Source: Triatoma infestans
Taxonomy: Eukaryota > Arthropoda > Insecta > Hemiptera > Reduviidae
Length of the DNA: 64,000 nucleotides
Direction of reading: 5' to 3'
Assembly: GCA_011037195.1 (NCBI GenBank)
Contig: JAAEAF010001539.1
Location: 62,001-126,000, forward strand
Positions 1 through 10,270 of the stretch are shown here, piece after piece. The position numbers and the translations under genes are program-made. How positions within the stretch are numbered: the first letter of the stretch is position 1; each line of letters opens with the position of its first letter. The notes under the pieces were generated by a model. It saw only the letters and a list, made by a program, of their open reading frames with translations. It made no database searches and was not told the DNA's origin.

Positions 1-96
1 TGGAATTTGCGTAAAAAAAAGAAGAAAAACACATTCCAGCTATTGCCAAAGTGATCGCAGATCGCAGGTTCGACAGCAGGGAACTTGAGAGTCCAC

Positions 97-247
97 CTAC
101 CATCGTTTTATTTTGGTCCTGCCTACCATTGTCTTACTTTGGACCTACCTACCATCGTTTTACTTTGGTTCGGCTTACCATCGTCCTACTTTGGTCCGGC
201 CTACAATCGTCTTACTTTGGTCCTGCCTACCGACGACTTACTTTCGG
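97..247. repeat. 26-bp minisatellite, about 5.8 copies
   Basis: Five successive 26-bp units start at 97, 123, 149, 175 and 201, each reading roughly CTACCATCGTYTTACTTTGG plus a variable 6-base end. A sixth partial unit runs from 227 into the sequence GGTCGATGACCAC. Units differ by a few substitutions, so the array is moderately old. Short open frames across it only reflect the 26-bp period and are not genes. The array abuts a terminal fragment of the hammerhead-bearing repeat (246-300), which suggests that it expanded next to, or inside, such an element. Confidence 0.85.
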
Positions 248-300
248 TCGATGACCACTAAAAGAAGCAGGCTATCATGGAAAATATCTCTGATGCTATT
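246..300 (+). mobile_element. Right-end fragment of hammerhead-type inverted-repeat element (family 1)
   Basis: The stretch GGTCGATGACCAC, followed by an AAGAAGCAGGCTATCA-like segment and then a GGAAAATATCTCTGATGCT-like segment, matches the right arm of the complete elements at 6628-6910, 28138-28412 and 53469-53736. The hairpin part of the arm is missing, replaced by the minisatellite. Confidence 0.7.
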
Positions 301-597
301 TATTTTCTATAGACCTCAATTAACTAGGAAAGTCAGTAACATCTTATAATTTGAAAATATTAACGTTTTCAAAAATCAAAGTTAGCAACTACTGAATTGT
401 TTTGCCTGATAGTGTAAAAACGCAAGAATTAAATAGAAATGGCAAGAAATCTTATCTCGTTCTGATGTATTATAAAGGATGGTTAGAGAAATATCATTTA
501 CATCGAACATGGAAGATCTAATTTCAATAACAATTTCAACTCGGTACTCGGAATTCTGATAAGCAGGTCATTCCTCTTTTCATTAAATATATTGAAG
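301..597. other. AT-rich spacer, nothing recognised
   Basis: No open frame, RNA gene or known repeat could be recognised here. Confidence 0.5.
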
Positions 598-795
598 TGA
601 AGGGATTAGCTGAGGTTAGCGCACTGGACTCCCACGCGCAGGTCCTGGTTCGAGTCCAGCTCTACTGCCCTTAGCTTTTCTCTTCCTAGGAACCTCTTCA
701 GCTCACTATCCGGTGAAAGTCTGAAAAGAGAGAACACTGTCCGGAGGGCGGCAGTCACTGAGAAGGCCAATGACCTTAGATTTTGACGCACTTTA
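598..795 (+). mobile_element. tRNA-derived SINE
   Basis: A tRNA-like head is visible: an A-box-like TTAGCTGAGGTTAGC (606-620) and a B box GGTTCGAGTCC (648-658), spaced as in RNA polymerase III type 2 promoters. The body continues with a segment ending GGCAGTCACTGAGAAGGCC, then A-rich sequence. Body segments related to this one recur at 40925-41045 and 52045-52235, both containing a GCACTGAGAAGG-like core. It is not a functional tRNA because no cloverleaf with a clear anticodon arm can be folded by eye. Confidence 0.65.
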
Positions 796-1150
796 AATTA
801 AAAAAAAAATAGCCCCTGGCCATTGCCAAAATATATTTTATTGTTAAATAATTTTCCTTATTATCTGATTTTCTTCACACTTAAAATTCTAGTACTGTGT
901 GTAATATACCTTAATGTATAGGTGGTAGAATCGTACATTGTATTGAAATTGCACTTTTCAAAAAAGCCTAACGTTACAGCTCCCTCCAAACAGTCACTTT
1001 GTGCGATGGTTATATTGGACCCAATCGCAATGCTTTCTCTAACAGCATTAAGAAAAAGTAAAACTCCCACTGATGTCCAAATTCCGGTTCAGAACTATTT
1101 ATTCTTTTTAATTATAGCCCGACGTTTAAAAAAAAAATTTAATATTTTTT

Positions 1151-1260
1151 TCATGATAGCTTGCTTGTTTTTGTAGTCTTCGGGCGTATACCCATCATCA
1201 AGATGTTTTTGTCAAAACGATGTGATAACATAGACTTGCATACAGCAAATTTAGTTGTAT
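1151..1260 (-). mobile_element. Degenerate family-1 hammerhead-type element arm
   Basis: The segment resembles the left arm of the family-1 elements (a TGATAGCTTGCTTG-like start, then GTCTTCGGGCGTATACCCATCATCAAGATG), but the CCGGT stretch between the GAAA and the cleavage site is gone. The motif is therefore inactive. Confidence 0.55.
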
Positions 1261-1779
1261 AGTCAACCACAACAACTAATGTATTTCAGTTCTTGATAAT
1301 CAATACTTATCTTTCAATAGCTAAGTGTGAATTAATTCCAGCTTCCCTTAAATATTAATTTATGTTTAAGGACCCTATTTAACTGGAAACTAATTACGTG
1401 TCAGAATTGTTATTAATTATTGAGTCGCAACTTCAAGCAGAATACTATGTAAACTGACAATGTGCAGAGGAATACAGCTGACGAAATCCTGTCACCCTAG
1501 GGCAAACAGGTGCACTATGGAAATAGGCTTAAGTTTTGTGCATGGTTGTTGTTCCATAGTATCAATTGGGGAGAACATACAACTAATCTGATCAAACTAT
1601 CTTAATCAGGATCAATTGCTGTATTTAAAACCCCACTTTCCATTTGTTGAATCCCCATTATAAAATTGTATCCGCTCGGAAGTGTAAACAATTTTATAGC
1701 GGTTAAAACAACATCTAAACATTATTATTAAAATCGTTTATAAAAAAAATATATTTTTAGCAAAAGAAACGATCCTGGT

Positions 1780-2245
1780 TCCCCTGCCCTGATGCATCCC
1801 CATGCTACCAGGCGTTCCACTGGTTGCAGATTGTGGAAAGACCACCAGATAGCTGCGAAATAAGCAGGCAATGCTGACGAATAAGCAGTTGCGGACAAGG
1901 AGATCACATCAGAGAGGAGGTGGACTACCAGGCGACTCGGGCAAATTTACAAAATACCTCATACCTCAACGGTAATGTGCGATAGTGGCGAGTTGACGCC
2001 GCCAATTTTAATAAGAGCTTGTCTATACGGGGGTGAGGGTGGGGATAGGCCTCATTATCCTTGGTCGGCAACTACCTATGGGAATGGAACCCCGAAGGAA
2101 AATCCACTGGTCTTTCTGGTTAGGGGTTGGTCGCAGGGATAACGACCCTGTACTGCAACACACTAATTGTTACGAAACCACAGGAAAATACGATAGGATT
2201 AATCGGCTACGACCAGGAAATGGAAAAGGCGTTATGATTTAAATA
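1780..2245 (+). mobile_element. GC-richer region upstream of an RTE-like endonuclease, probable LINE 5' part
   Basis: Base composition jumps from AT-rich to balanced at about 1780 and runs continuously into the endonuclease-like sequence at 2246. No long open frame survives. I infer that this is the 5' part of the same non-LTR element. Confidence 0.4.
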
Positions 2246-2880
2246 TAACGACGTGGAACATACGTTCCTTAAGTAGACCTGGAGCCTAAAATTATTAAGA
2301 GAAGAAACTGACAAATATAGGGTTGATACATTGGCGCTGCAAGAGGTAAGATGGGCAGAAAAGGGAGTGATGGATAGAAAAGATTGTACGATGTACTCGT
2401 ACTTCAACTGTGATGATAGGGGCCATTCCTTGGGAACTAGATTTATTGTGTGCAGACCTATAAAGGACAACATTATCGATTTTAAAGCCATTTCACCTAG
2501 AACGTGCCTACAGAGATTAAGGGGAAGATTTTTACGACGCACGGGATAGTGTGAATGAGCAATACCCTCCTAGATATGATATAAAAGTGATTGTCGGAGA
2601 TTTAAATACTAAAGTAGAGAAAATGGAGGTGAGAAATGCCAGTACAGTTTACATGACAATGGATTGCGGCTAGTAATTTACTCGGCAGCACGTAGTACAT
2701 TAATAGGTGGTACTGTTTTCAATCATAGAATGTGCACAAAGGAACTTGGGAAACTCCTGACGGCAATATAGTAAACCAAATTGCCCACGTTTTTTAATTA
2801 ATAGATGGGCGGCATAGGCCAGATCTCCTAGATGTTAGAGCGTATCGAGGAGCAATAGTAACAGTGCTTGGTTTTAGCTA
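2246..2880 (+). pseudogene. Non-LTR retrotransposon apurinic endonuclease remnant (RTE-like)
   Basis: Broken reading frames give fragments typical of the exonuclease-endonuclease-phosphatase domain of RTE-type LINEs: TWNIRSL (2251 on), ALQEVRWAEKG (2332 on), a segment like GTRFIVCRPIKDNIIDFKAI, then IVGDLNTKV (about 2592) and DGNIVNQI with LLDVRAYRGA near the end. The order and spacing match the domain, including the glutamate of LQE and the GDLN motif. Several frameshifts and stops make it dead. No reverse transcriptase follows, so the copy is 3' truncated. The RTE assignment rests on remembered motif similarity. Confidence 0.7.
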
Positions 2881-4489
2881 GATTTATAAATATTTCTGGA
2901 TATTTCCAACTCTGGAGCAAATATTTTTTGTTCCATATTTCACATCATGAATGTGTGACCAATATTAGGAGCTACCTATTACTATGTACCTACCCTTACT
3001 ATAGCTATCTCGTACAAATATATTAAATTTGTATTTTTTGTTCTCTTAAAATGCGGTTATGCTACTGTTGAGTCAATTTTTTCCGAAATAAATGTTTTTC
3101 AACAAATTCTTTCTTTGTCTTTCTTTTCATTAAATAAAAGCAAAACATCTGATATCTTGTTTTAAGGTTGCAAATAATTGATTAATTCAGTACTAGATAA
3201 GAAGAGTATAGTATCAATAGGTGATTGGAATTATAAACACATTAGCAACCCCCTATATACAGAATAGTAGGAGTGGTGAATAGTAGGGTGGGCAGCAATG
3301 GTGCCGATGAACAGCTGTCCTACGTGTTTGAACACGTGTACAACCCTTATGTAAGGGTAGTGGGGAGGGCGAGCATGATGAATGTCTATCGTGGAGTATG
3401 GACGCTGGGAGGCAATGGACACAATTTAGTAACCTATATACACTACTAAGTATCATCTACCACATCCACACTCACACTTAAACTCAGCCACCAATTTCCA
3501 AATAATGAACTAAATAATATTCCGCTAAATATCGATATTTAAGTTCTGGATAATAAAGGTATTAACATTGAAAACACAGCTTACAGCTTATTTCCCTTCA
3601 AAATCTGTTAATATTTAAAAAAATAATTCTGTTAAACAAAAACCATAAAGAAAACTTATTGTGAAATAATGTTTGTATAGTTTTATTAAAAAATGAAAAC
3701 AAAAAACAATTCTCTAAAGTTAAATAATTTCAAAGGGAATAATTTTTCATTTTCTTTCTTGAAATTCTTTATTTTTTTTGAATAAAATTATGAGGTGACT
3801 TTTTTAACTGGACGAGGACCTTCTCTAAATCCATTTCTGAAACAAAAAAAAAATCGTACCATTAAAAACATGTAGCAGACAAATTGAAATTTTTTGTTTA
3901 TAATCAAGGTGGGATTGTGTCCGCATTGCTGGAAAACCATGATAGCTTTGCTTAACTTTTTGGTTTCGACTGGTTTCGGAGGTTCACAACAGGTTTCTAT
4001 TGCTAAAAGTCTTGAACGGCTGAGCCGATCGATCTCCCAAAAATCTTTCCATCCATCAGACGTTGGCCCTTCGGTTGGTTAAATCGCGGGAGTTTAGAAT
4101 GGTGTTTGGTAAACTTATTTTTGCTTGTTTAATAGGTGAATATTTTCCAGATACTGGAGAATTAGCTGATAGTAGTTGAACAATAACGCTTATCTAAACT
4201 CTGCGAGCACTTGACAGAAGATTAAAATCAGTAGACAGTTCGCGCTCAGTTGAATACCTTATCTCGTGAATTTGCAATTTGCACCAACAAAATTCCCTGC
4301 AATATTTCCAAAATTGATATAGTTTAGTTTAGATTAAGTTGATTTAGTATTTAGTTTAGTGCTGACAATTACTGGGTCTTTGTGGAAAGAGAATTTAAAA
4401 TTAGAGGAAAAGTGTATTGTAATTGAAAAGCGAGTCTATAAAACCGCACTGGATTAATCAACCGCTATGATAATAAATAATTAAAATCT
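2881..4489. other. AT-rich intergenic sequence, nothing recognised
   Basis: Only short chance frames occur. At 3960-4075 a sequence containing GGTTTCGGAGG lies near a transposon-like segment, but no repeat family could be assigned with confidence. Confidence 0.4.
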
Positions 4490-5215
4490 GATGTGAAACA
4501 CTCACACGACTTTCTCTTAGTCTAATTAATAAAAAGAAATTTTCTTTAAAACTCCAACGTCACATGTTTAGTTGGGCTGGCCATAAAAATGGTGGCGGGG
4601 GTTTTACTTTTATACCTGAGTTGGCTTTATGAGCTCTCAATGTCAAAACCATGAAAGCTTGAAAAAATACAAATAATTTGAACTAACAGACTCTAATACA
4701 CCTTCTAAAATCTTTTTTTGATACGTTTCTATCTATGCAGCAAGCAATCCAAGTTTAAAGAAAACCTTGCAGTCGTTTTCGAGAAAATTACAAAAAATTC
4801 AAAATCTATTTTGTAAAATCGCACTTCCGGTTAATTGATTTTCTTCAAATTTGGAATTCTATCAGTGTTTTTAATATGTATTAATATTATATAGGCGATA
4901 AAAACACATACTGAAGTGATAGGAAAGCATAACGCTACTGTTCCCCCACTACTCACCCAAAAAATCAATTTCCCGGGAAAATGTTTCAAATAAAAGTGAT
5001 GGGTACTTATGCGCGTGTAGATAGTATTCAAAGTTTATAGAAAGTCGGAACCGTTTAAAAAAAAAAATCACGAAAAACTAAAAAAAAACATTCAGTAAAG
5101 TCGCATTTCCGATTGATGAATTTTCAGATTATTTCGTATCAGATACCTAAGCAGAATTCTAAGTTTGAGCTTCTTGCAATTTTTCGTTTTTGAGATGTTT
5201 TGTTCACACACACAC
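4490..5215 (+). repeat. Family P interspersed repeat, partial copy
   Basis: The copy starts with GTGAAACACTCACACGACTTTCTC and contains two units, each headed by a GCACTTCCGG-like word (4821 and about 5103, some 280 bp apart). Between them lie a run of C (CCCCCACTACTC) and TTTCAAATAAAAGTG. It ends in a short CA microsatellite (5205-5217). The same series of blocks recurs at 5855-7145, 25480-26410, 28430-28500 and 30280-30680. There is no coding capacity and the class is unknown. Confidence 0.7.
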
Positions 5216-5654
5216 AAGCTGCCTAAATAGAAGAATTACCAGCTGGGTAAAATTACAAAAATGGGACATGGAACTAGATGGGAAAAGATTCCATATAATA
5301 AAGAAAGGGTCAGTCTGAGCTTTTCGTTTACAAGTGGAGTACTCCCTATATTTCGTTTGCCATGAACTAAAGATGTTCAAGTATAAGTAAACTGGTTTTC
5401 CACATCCCGTATCGCGCATTGAGGTGTTATTATAGTAATAGTGAAATTTGCAAATTAAATAGAGATATTCTGAAATAAATGTGTGGCCACATACGAGAAA
5501 ACTTTTTAATAAATGAATCAATATATATACTATATCGTAACGGTAAGCTTAACTCTAATCATCTAATTGTACTGCATAAGAATTAAATTTGTATCTTACT
5601 GGATTAGAGTGAACAATACTAGTAAAACACTTTTGTTAATATTCTTTAGAAATT

Positions 5655-5775
5655 CCTAAGAAAAGAAATTACTTAATTATGGCCTACAGGAATCGCGTAA
5701 AGCTTTACGAGGTTATTATTTTACTACCTGGCAACCGAATGTGAGTTCCCGTACAGTAAATAGGTCACAATTATA
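5655..5775 (+). repeat. Duplicate of the 3' end of the Ty3-type relic
   Basis: This segment is near-identical to 10150-10270 (shared GAAATTACTTAATTATGGCC, GTTATTATTTTACTACCTGG and GAGTTCCC). It is a separate fragment of the same element family. Confidence 0.75.
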
Positions 5776-6665
5776 TGGCGCCCGAACAAGGACACGAAAA
5801 TTTTATGAGTTGGAAAATTAAAAAAATTTCGTAGCTAGGAAAAAAAAAAAATCTGGTGTGAAACACTCATACAACTTTCTCTTAGTCCTGTTCTCGAAAT
5901 TATAATTGACAAATTTTATACTTCGTGTACCAAATTTAACGAAATTCGTCGCAAACTGAAAAAACTGTTCAGTAAAAGCGCACTTCCGGTTTACTAATTT
6001 TCTTGAAACTCGGAATTTCAGCCATCTATTTATTTCTACTTAATTATGTTTGGATGATAGAATTGTATAATCAACTATGATAGCACTTTAGAGAAAAACA
6101 TAACCCCACCCCTCCCCTAAAAGTGCCCTTAAAAGAATTTTCCCAAAGAAATGTTTATATAAAAGATGTAGATCTTTGCATGTTTAGTTTATATATGAAG
6201 TTTCAAAAAAATCGTCGAAGCCATTTTTGAGAAAATTGCGAAAAAGAGAATAAATCATTTAATAAAGTGGTAAAGTAAACGCACTTCCGGTTATCCAATT
6301 TTTTCAAACTCGGAATTTCAACAACATATTTATTCTAATTAACATTATTTAGATGACAGAATTGTCTAATAAACTGAAATAGCACTTTAGATAGAAACCT
6401 AACCCCACCCCTCCCCCAAAAGTGCCGTTCATTGCATTTTCCCGGAGAAATATTTCAAATAAAAGTTGTAGCTCTTTGTATGTATGGTTGATGTTTCAAG
6501 TTTAAAGAAAATCGTCGGAACCAATTTTAAGAAAATCGCAAAAAAGTAAAAAATCCAACTAGTAAAGTGATACTTCCGGTTGAGGAATTTTGACAGATAA
6601 CGTAGTGTCAGATCCCATGGTAATATCAGAGACATTTTCCGTGGTAGCCTGCTTCATTTTGTGGT

Positions 6666-6703
6666 CATCGACCGGTTTCGGGCGTTCGCCCATCTTCAGG
6701 ATG
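6666..6703 (-). ncRNA. Hammerhead-ribozyme-like motif, left arm
   Basis: Read on the minus strand: helix I strand CATC, core CTGAAGA, one extra T, helix II GGGC-GAAC-GCCC, core GAAA, the palindromic helix III segment ACCGGT, cleavage triplet GTC, then GATG pairing with the first CATC. The self-complementary helix III implies action as a dimer, as described for minimal hammerheads of Penelope-like elements. The extra base before helix II departs from the classical core. Confidence 0.6.
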
Positions 6704-6797
6704 CGTTCTTCAGACAGTGTGCCAACACAGACTCGTACAGAGACTTAGTTTCACACTAACACAGAGGTAATCCTGAAGATGGGCGAACGCCCGAAGA

Positions 6798-6835
6798 CAT
6801 CCTGAAGATGGGCGAACGCCCGAAACCGGTCGATG
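6798..6835 (+). ncRNA. Hammerhead-ribozyme-like motif, right arm
   Basis: It has the same architecture as the left-arm motif, on the plus strand: CATC, CTGAAGA, hairpin GGGC/GCCC, GAAA, ACCGGT palindrome, GTC and GATG. A second partial copy (6771-6797, CTGAAGA with hairpin and GAAG) precedes it in tandem, so this arm holds a duplicated core. Confidence 0.6.
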
Positions 6836-6984
6836 ACCACAAAATGAAGCAGGCTACCACGGAAAATGTCTCTGATGCTTTCCAGCTCTGCGGAACCAAC
6901 CACCACAACACCCATGGTAATATCTAAACGGAATATCAAGTTTCAACTTTCTACGGTTTTTCGTTTTTGAGCTATGCTGTTCAC

Positions 6985-6990
6985 ATACAT

Positions 6991-7029
<39 letters not shown>

Positions 7030-7030
7030 G
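6985..7030. repeat. Compound CATA / CA microsatellite
   Basis: About seven CATA units are followed by about twelve CA units, inside the family P repeat. Shorter CA runs occur at the same place in other copies (5205, 30535). Confidence 0.9.
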
Positions 7031-7589
7031 ACCATTTGCTAAAAACCACTTTTTTGGATTCAGGGGAACTCAAAACGGATATTTCCGGTGAAAACCGATA
7101 TCGAAAATTTGACACGATTACAATACTTTAGAGAAAGTAAAATGAAGCACTAATAATTATTTTCTTTTCTTACTAGAAATAAAATATAAACACACTAGAA
7201 AACACACTAGGATTCTCTTTTCCTATGTGACTAGTTTTCGATTTAATTACGTTTAATTAATTGCATTGATTTAATGGTGGTAAATTTATTTTATGTGGTA
7301 AAATTTGTTTTGGAAAAAAAAAAAGAGAACTTTATGCACAGTTTACTGACATTTTCTTTAAATAAATAGAATTTATTTATAAAGATAAAGTTACATTTGA
7401 ATTGCCTAAGATATCTAAAGTAGCAATTAATATAATGGAGTTGATGAGGAGAGAAATTGTGATTGATTAATTAGACGAGATATGAAGACACTGTTATAAT
7501 ATGCTATAAGTCTACACAAACTGCACTGGACTTGTAATGAATTTATAGAATAAAGGGTGGGAGTAGAGATATGACACGATGCGAATGAA

Positions 7590-7660
7590 TCTATGAATGT
7601 TATCTATCTATGAATGTCTATCTATCTATGAATCTTATAGATAGATAGATGTCTAGATCT
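7590..7660. repeat. ATCT/GATA microsatellite
   Basis: Interrupted CTAT and AGAT tetranucleotide runs form a small imperfect inverted array. Confidence 0.75.
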
Positions 7661-8634
7661 CTTACTGGCTTATCTAGGATTGCTGGCAGGATCCCCCACT
7701 CTAGCCTGCTTAAGTGAGAGAGTTTGTTTTCTCTCGGTCGGGCTTGTGTTCTCTCTCTTGCCGTTACAATTAATAATTTAAAACGTTTATTGGTAATTAG
7801 TTTATGTTTCGTTTTAACAATGTCAATAATTTGCTAATAATATTTTGAGTTAAAAATTTTCTTTCAGGAAGTATATTTGAATTATTTCTCTTATTAAATT
7901 TTATATATTTTTATATGCCAAGTTATCACTTAGGGAATTGGAGGCTAATTTATTTGAGATTATTAAATATTTTGGGAAATTGTTTAATCCAGGATCGGTT
8001 ATATTTTGGGTATATCTTACTTTTAACATTCCTTTTCTTGGAGCCACTACTCGATTATAGTTGGGTTTGAAGAGTTTATTCATCTTTAATCTTTTACTTA
8101 CTGAGTCCCAACATGTGACACGAAGGAACTCTTAGTTGGATATACCGTCTGAAGAAACCCGCTCTAATGGAGGTTTGCCAAGAATATGAGCTATCGGAAG
8201 AAGGTACCGTAGCGATTTGCGAAGAGGTTAAGAACACATCTTCTTACACAGAAAGGAGATCCTGTCCCTCAAACTTGTGCAACGTAACGCCTGCCATTAA
8301 AGTTATTAATCCTGCTGAGATTATTAGTAACTGGAATTCAAAATTCAACAATGATAATTTATTACCGGCCGATGAACTCTTATTGGTCTCGAAGAGCGTC
8401 GTTTGACTTATCAGATCTCGCATGAAGATATCTTACGCGGTATGCCTCAACTTTTGGAAGGACGGCCGTTGGGTTGGTTTCGATTAAACCGAATTAATTT
8501 CTCTAATTGGGCTACTTTTGAGCTTTTCGTTCTATGTTTCTCCCATTAGATTATCTTTATCAGATAGAAGAAGCAATCCGTTCTCGTACCTAAGGAGAGT
8601 AAGAAACTATTACTGATTTTGTCTTATCACCTTA

Positions 8635-8886
8635 ATGAGTAGGCTTTCACCCCCGCCATCGGAGGAACAATTTCAACTCTTCCGGATATTCCGCAATCTA
8701 TACCCTAAATACAAACTATTCATTAGGAAATCAGATTTTTCAACGGTGGCTGGGTTAATAGATTGTGTTAGAAATTACGAGAGGTGGAAAGAGGAGAGTA
8801 AAAACTATAAGCCACCTCCCTCTTGCCATATCGTCCCGGAAGCTTCCTACGCTAGCAAAGACTCACCAATAACACCCAGAAATTAA
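8635..8886 (+). pseudogene. Gag fragment of Ty3-type relic
   Basis: An 83-residue open piece contains LFRIFRNLYPKYK and a FSTVAGLIDCVRNYE-like helix-rich segment, as in the Gag of insect Ty3-type elements. It stops just before the knuckle-encoding frame that opens at 8886, and earlier Gag sequence lies in a different frame (8167-8406). Confidence 0.6.
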
Positions 8887-9122
8887 TGCAATCAACCAAA
8901 GGTAATCAATCTAATTTGGGTGAAATGAAAATTGCTCCTAGCACAGCTACTAAACCTGGCACTAAGTTTCTTAGTTCTAAGCCGAAATCGAGAAACCTCT
9001 GTTGGAATTGTAACAAAGAAGGGCACCGATACAGCCAGTGTAAACAGAAACGAAACCGCTTCTGTTATCGTTGTGGTAAGGCAAGGGTAACTGTAAGTTC
9101 CTGTCTAACTTGTCAGCCGTAG
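8886..9122 (+). pseudogene. Gag nucleocapsid (zinc-knuckle) fragment of Ty3-type relic
   Basis: This 78-residue piece has one intact CCHC knuckle, CWNCNKEGHRYSQC (8998-9039), and a second decayed one, CYRCGKARVTVSSC, in which the histidine is absent. It would bind the element's RNA during packaging. The frame ends directly after the second knuckle. Confidence 0.7.
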
Positions 9123-9724
9123 GGAAACGCTTAAGGAGCCCTAGTTCAGGGGTGCCTAGCGACTCCGCCAACCCCAAGAACCCGAAGTCTAACTGAGACG
9201 TCTCAACAACAGGCGGCCGTACTGATTATCCTATTCCGATTTCGACAACCAATCTGCCTATCCGTTCTCGTATAAACGAGGCTAGTTCTCAAGATTCTCG
9301 CTTCTTTGTCAATTTACAAGTTAACCACGGTGCATTTACGGCATTAATTGATCTTGGTTCTTGTTAGTCTTATCTTGGCCAACAACAAAAAGAGTTTCTC
9401 CATTCTGTAGGCTGTGTGTATCAGACGGTCGCAACTATTAGTTAAAAATTGCCAATGGGACCCAAGAAGAAATTCACGAATCAGTTACTGTACCTCTTCT
9501 TTTGGAAGGATATCAATTTAACATCACTTTCTTCTTACTAGCGGCGTTGACTGTACCCGCTTTATTGGAGCACAGCAACTTTCCAGAGGTATCTAGATCG
9601 CCTCATCGGACCGGAGTTCGAGCCATACTGTACGTTTATCTGGGTGATATTGTGACAGCCAGAGACACATTGAGGGCCATCTTAAATATCTTCAGTTAAT
9701 CATGGCCCGTCTTCGAGAAGGGGC

Positions 9725-10120
9725 TTGAAGTTAAACCAAGAAAAATGTGAATTTTGTTGTAGGGAGATTAGATATTTAGGTTACTTGGTGAATAGTCAAG
9801 GACTACAGCTAGACCCTGAGAAGATTCAACCAATTTTAAATTATCCTCAGCCGAAAAATCTGAAACAATTAAGACGTCTCCGAATGGCTTCTTGGTATCG
9901 CCGGTTCATACCAAATCATGCGACCGTGATAGAACCACTAAACCGGCTTTTGAAGAAAACCCACAGATCTGTTTGGAAAGAAGAACAAGCACTTCACAAG
10001 ATTAAAACTGTTCTCACGACAGCGCCCATCCTATCTCGTCCTGACTTTTCCCAAAGCTTTCCCAAAACACTGATCTTGGAGCCGTTCTTTCCCAAACTGT
10101 TAATGGCCATGAAGGTATAG
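9725..10120 (+). pseudogene. Reverse transcriptase thumb/connection fragment of Ty3-type relic
   Basis: The 131-residue open piece includes EKCEFCCREIRYLGYLVN, the sequence block that follows the YxDD motif in Ty3-type polymerases, then NYPQPKNLKQLRR, ASWYRRFIPN and TTAPILSRPDFSQ. The catalytic block lies upstream and is mutated. A stop falls within the following RNase H region. Confidence 0.75.
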
Positions 10121-10270
10121 TAGCCTATGCTAGTCGCTCACTATCAGAAACGGAAAGAAAAGAAAAGAAATTACTTAATTATGGCCTACTAGGAACGCGC
10201 AAATTTTTACGAGTTATTATTTTACTACCTGGCGCCCGAATCTGAGTTCCCATACAATGAATAGGTCATA

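Larger units (their letters stand above)
6628..6910. mobile_element. Family-1 inverted-repeat element with hammerhead-like motifs, complete
   Basis: The two arms are inverted copies: the left arm (6628-6705) reads as the reverse complement of the right arm (6797-6865). The element is flanked by the 14-bp direct repeat CCCATGGTAATATC (6614-6627 and 6911-6924), which marks a target-site duplication. It is inserted in a family P repeat. Each arm has a hammerhead-type core: CTGAAGA, a GGGC/GCCC hairpin, GAAA, then CCGGTC. It has no open frame, so it must be mobilised in trans if at all. Confidence 0.8.
5855..7145 (+). repeat. Family P repeat, long copy, interrupted by a family-1 element
   Basis: The copy begins with TGGTGTGAAACACTCATAC and carries three units headed by CACTTCCGG at about 5980, 6281 and 6570, giving a period near 290-300 bp. 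Each unit repeats a cytosine-rich block (ACCCCACCCCTCCCC) and a TTTCAAATAAAAG-like block. After the nested element (6628-6910) it resumes with CGTTTTTGAGCTATG, a CATA/CA microsatellite, CAGACCATTTGCTAAAAACC and a TTTCCGGTGAAAACC-like terminus. An inverted copy lies at 25480-26410. Confidence 0.75.
8100..10270 (+). mobile_element. Decayed Ty3-type LTR retrotransposon internal region
   Basis: Gag, protease and reverse-transcriptase remnants follow in the usual order. Gag-like sequence occupies 8167-9122 in three broken frames, with a CCHC knuckle at the end. A protease-like ALIDLGSC (about 9340-9362) has DLG where D[ST]G is expected. A junction then skips most of the reverse transcriptase and resumes at YLGDIV (about 9638), where the catalytic YxDD has become YLGD. 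The thumb/connection part follows (9725-10120), and an RNase H-like tail with stops ends near 10270. No flanking LTR pair was recognised. It is a dead relic. Confidence 0.75.

Noticed and set aside
51..349. Two overlapping open frames with repeated SYFGPAY/VLLW-type peptides
   Set aside because: They are translations of the 26-bp minisatellite; the peptide repeat is simply the DNA period, and there is no start context or domain.
606..791. Minus-strand open frame and possible true tRNA gene
   Set aside because: The B box is good, but the arms do not fold into a tRNA and the body recurs elsewhere, so it is a SINE.
7590..7660. Possible CRISPR-like or regulatory array
   Set aside because: It is an ordinary tetranucleotide microsatellite without spacers.
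8100..10270. Possible endogenous retrovirus with envelope
   Set aside because: Only Gag, protease and polymerase remnants of a Ty3-type element are visible; no envelope-like sequence and no LTR pair were found.
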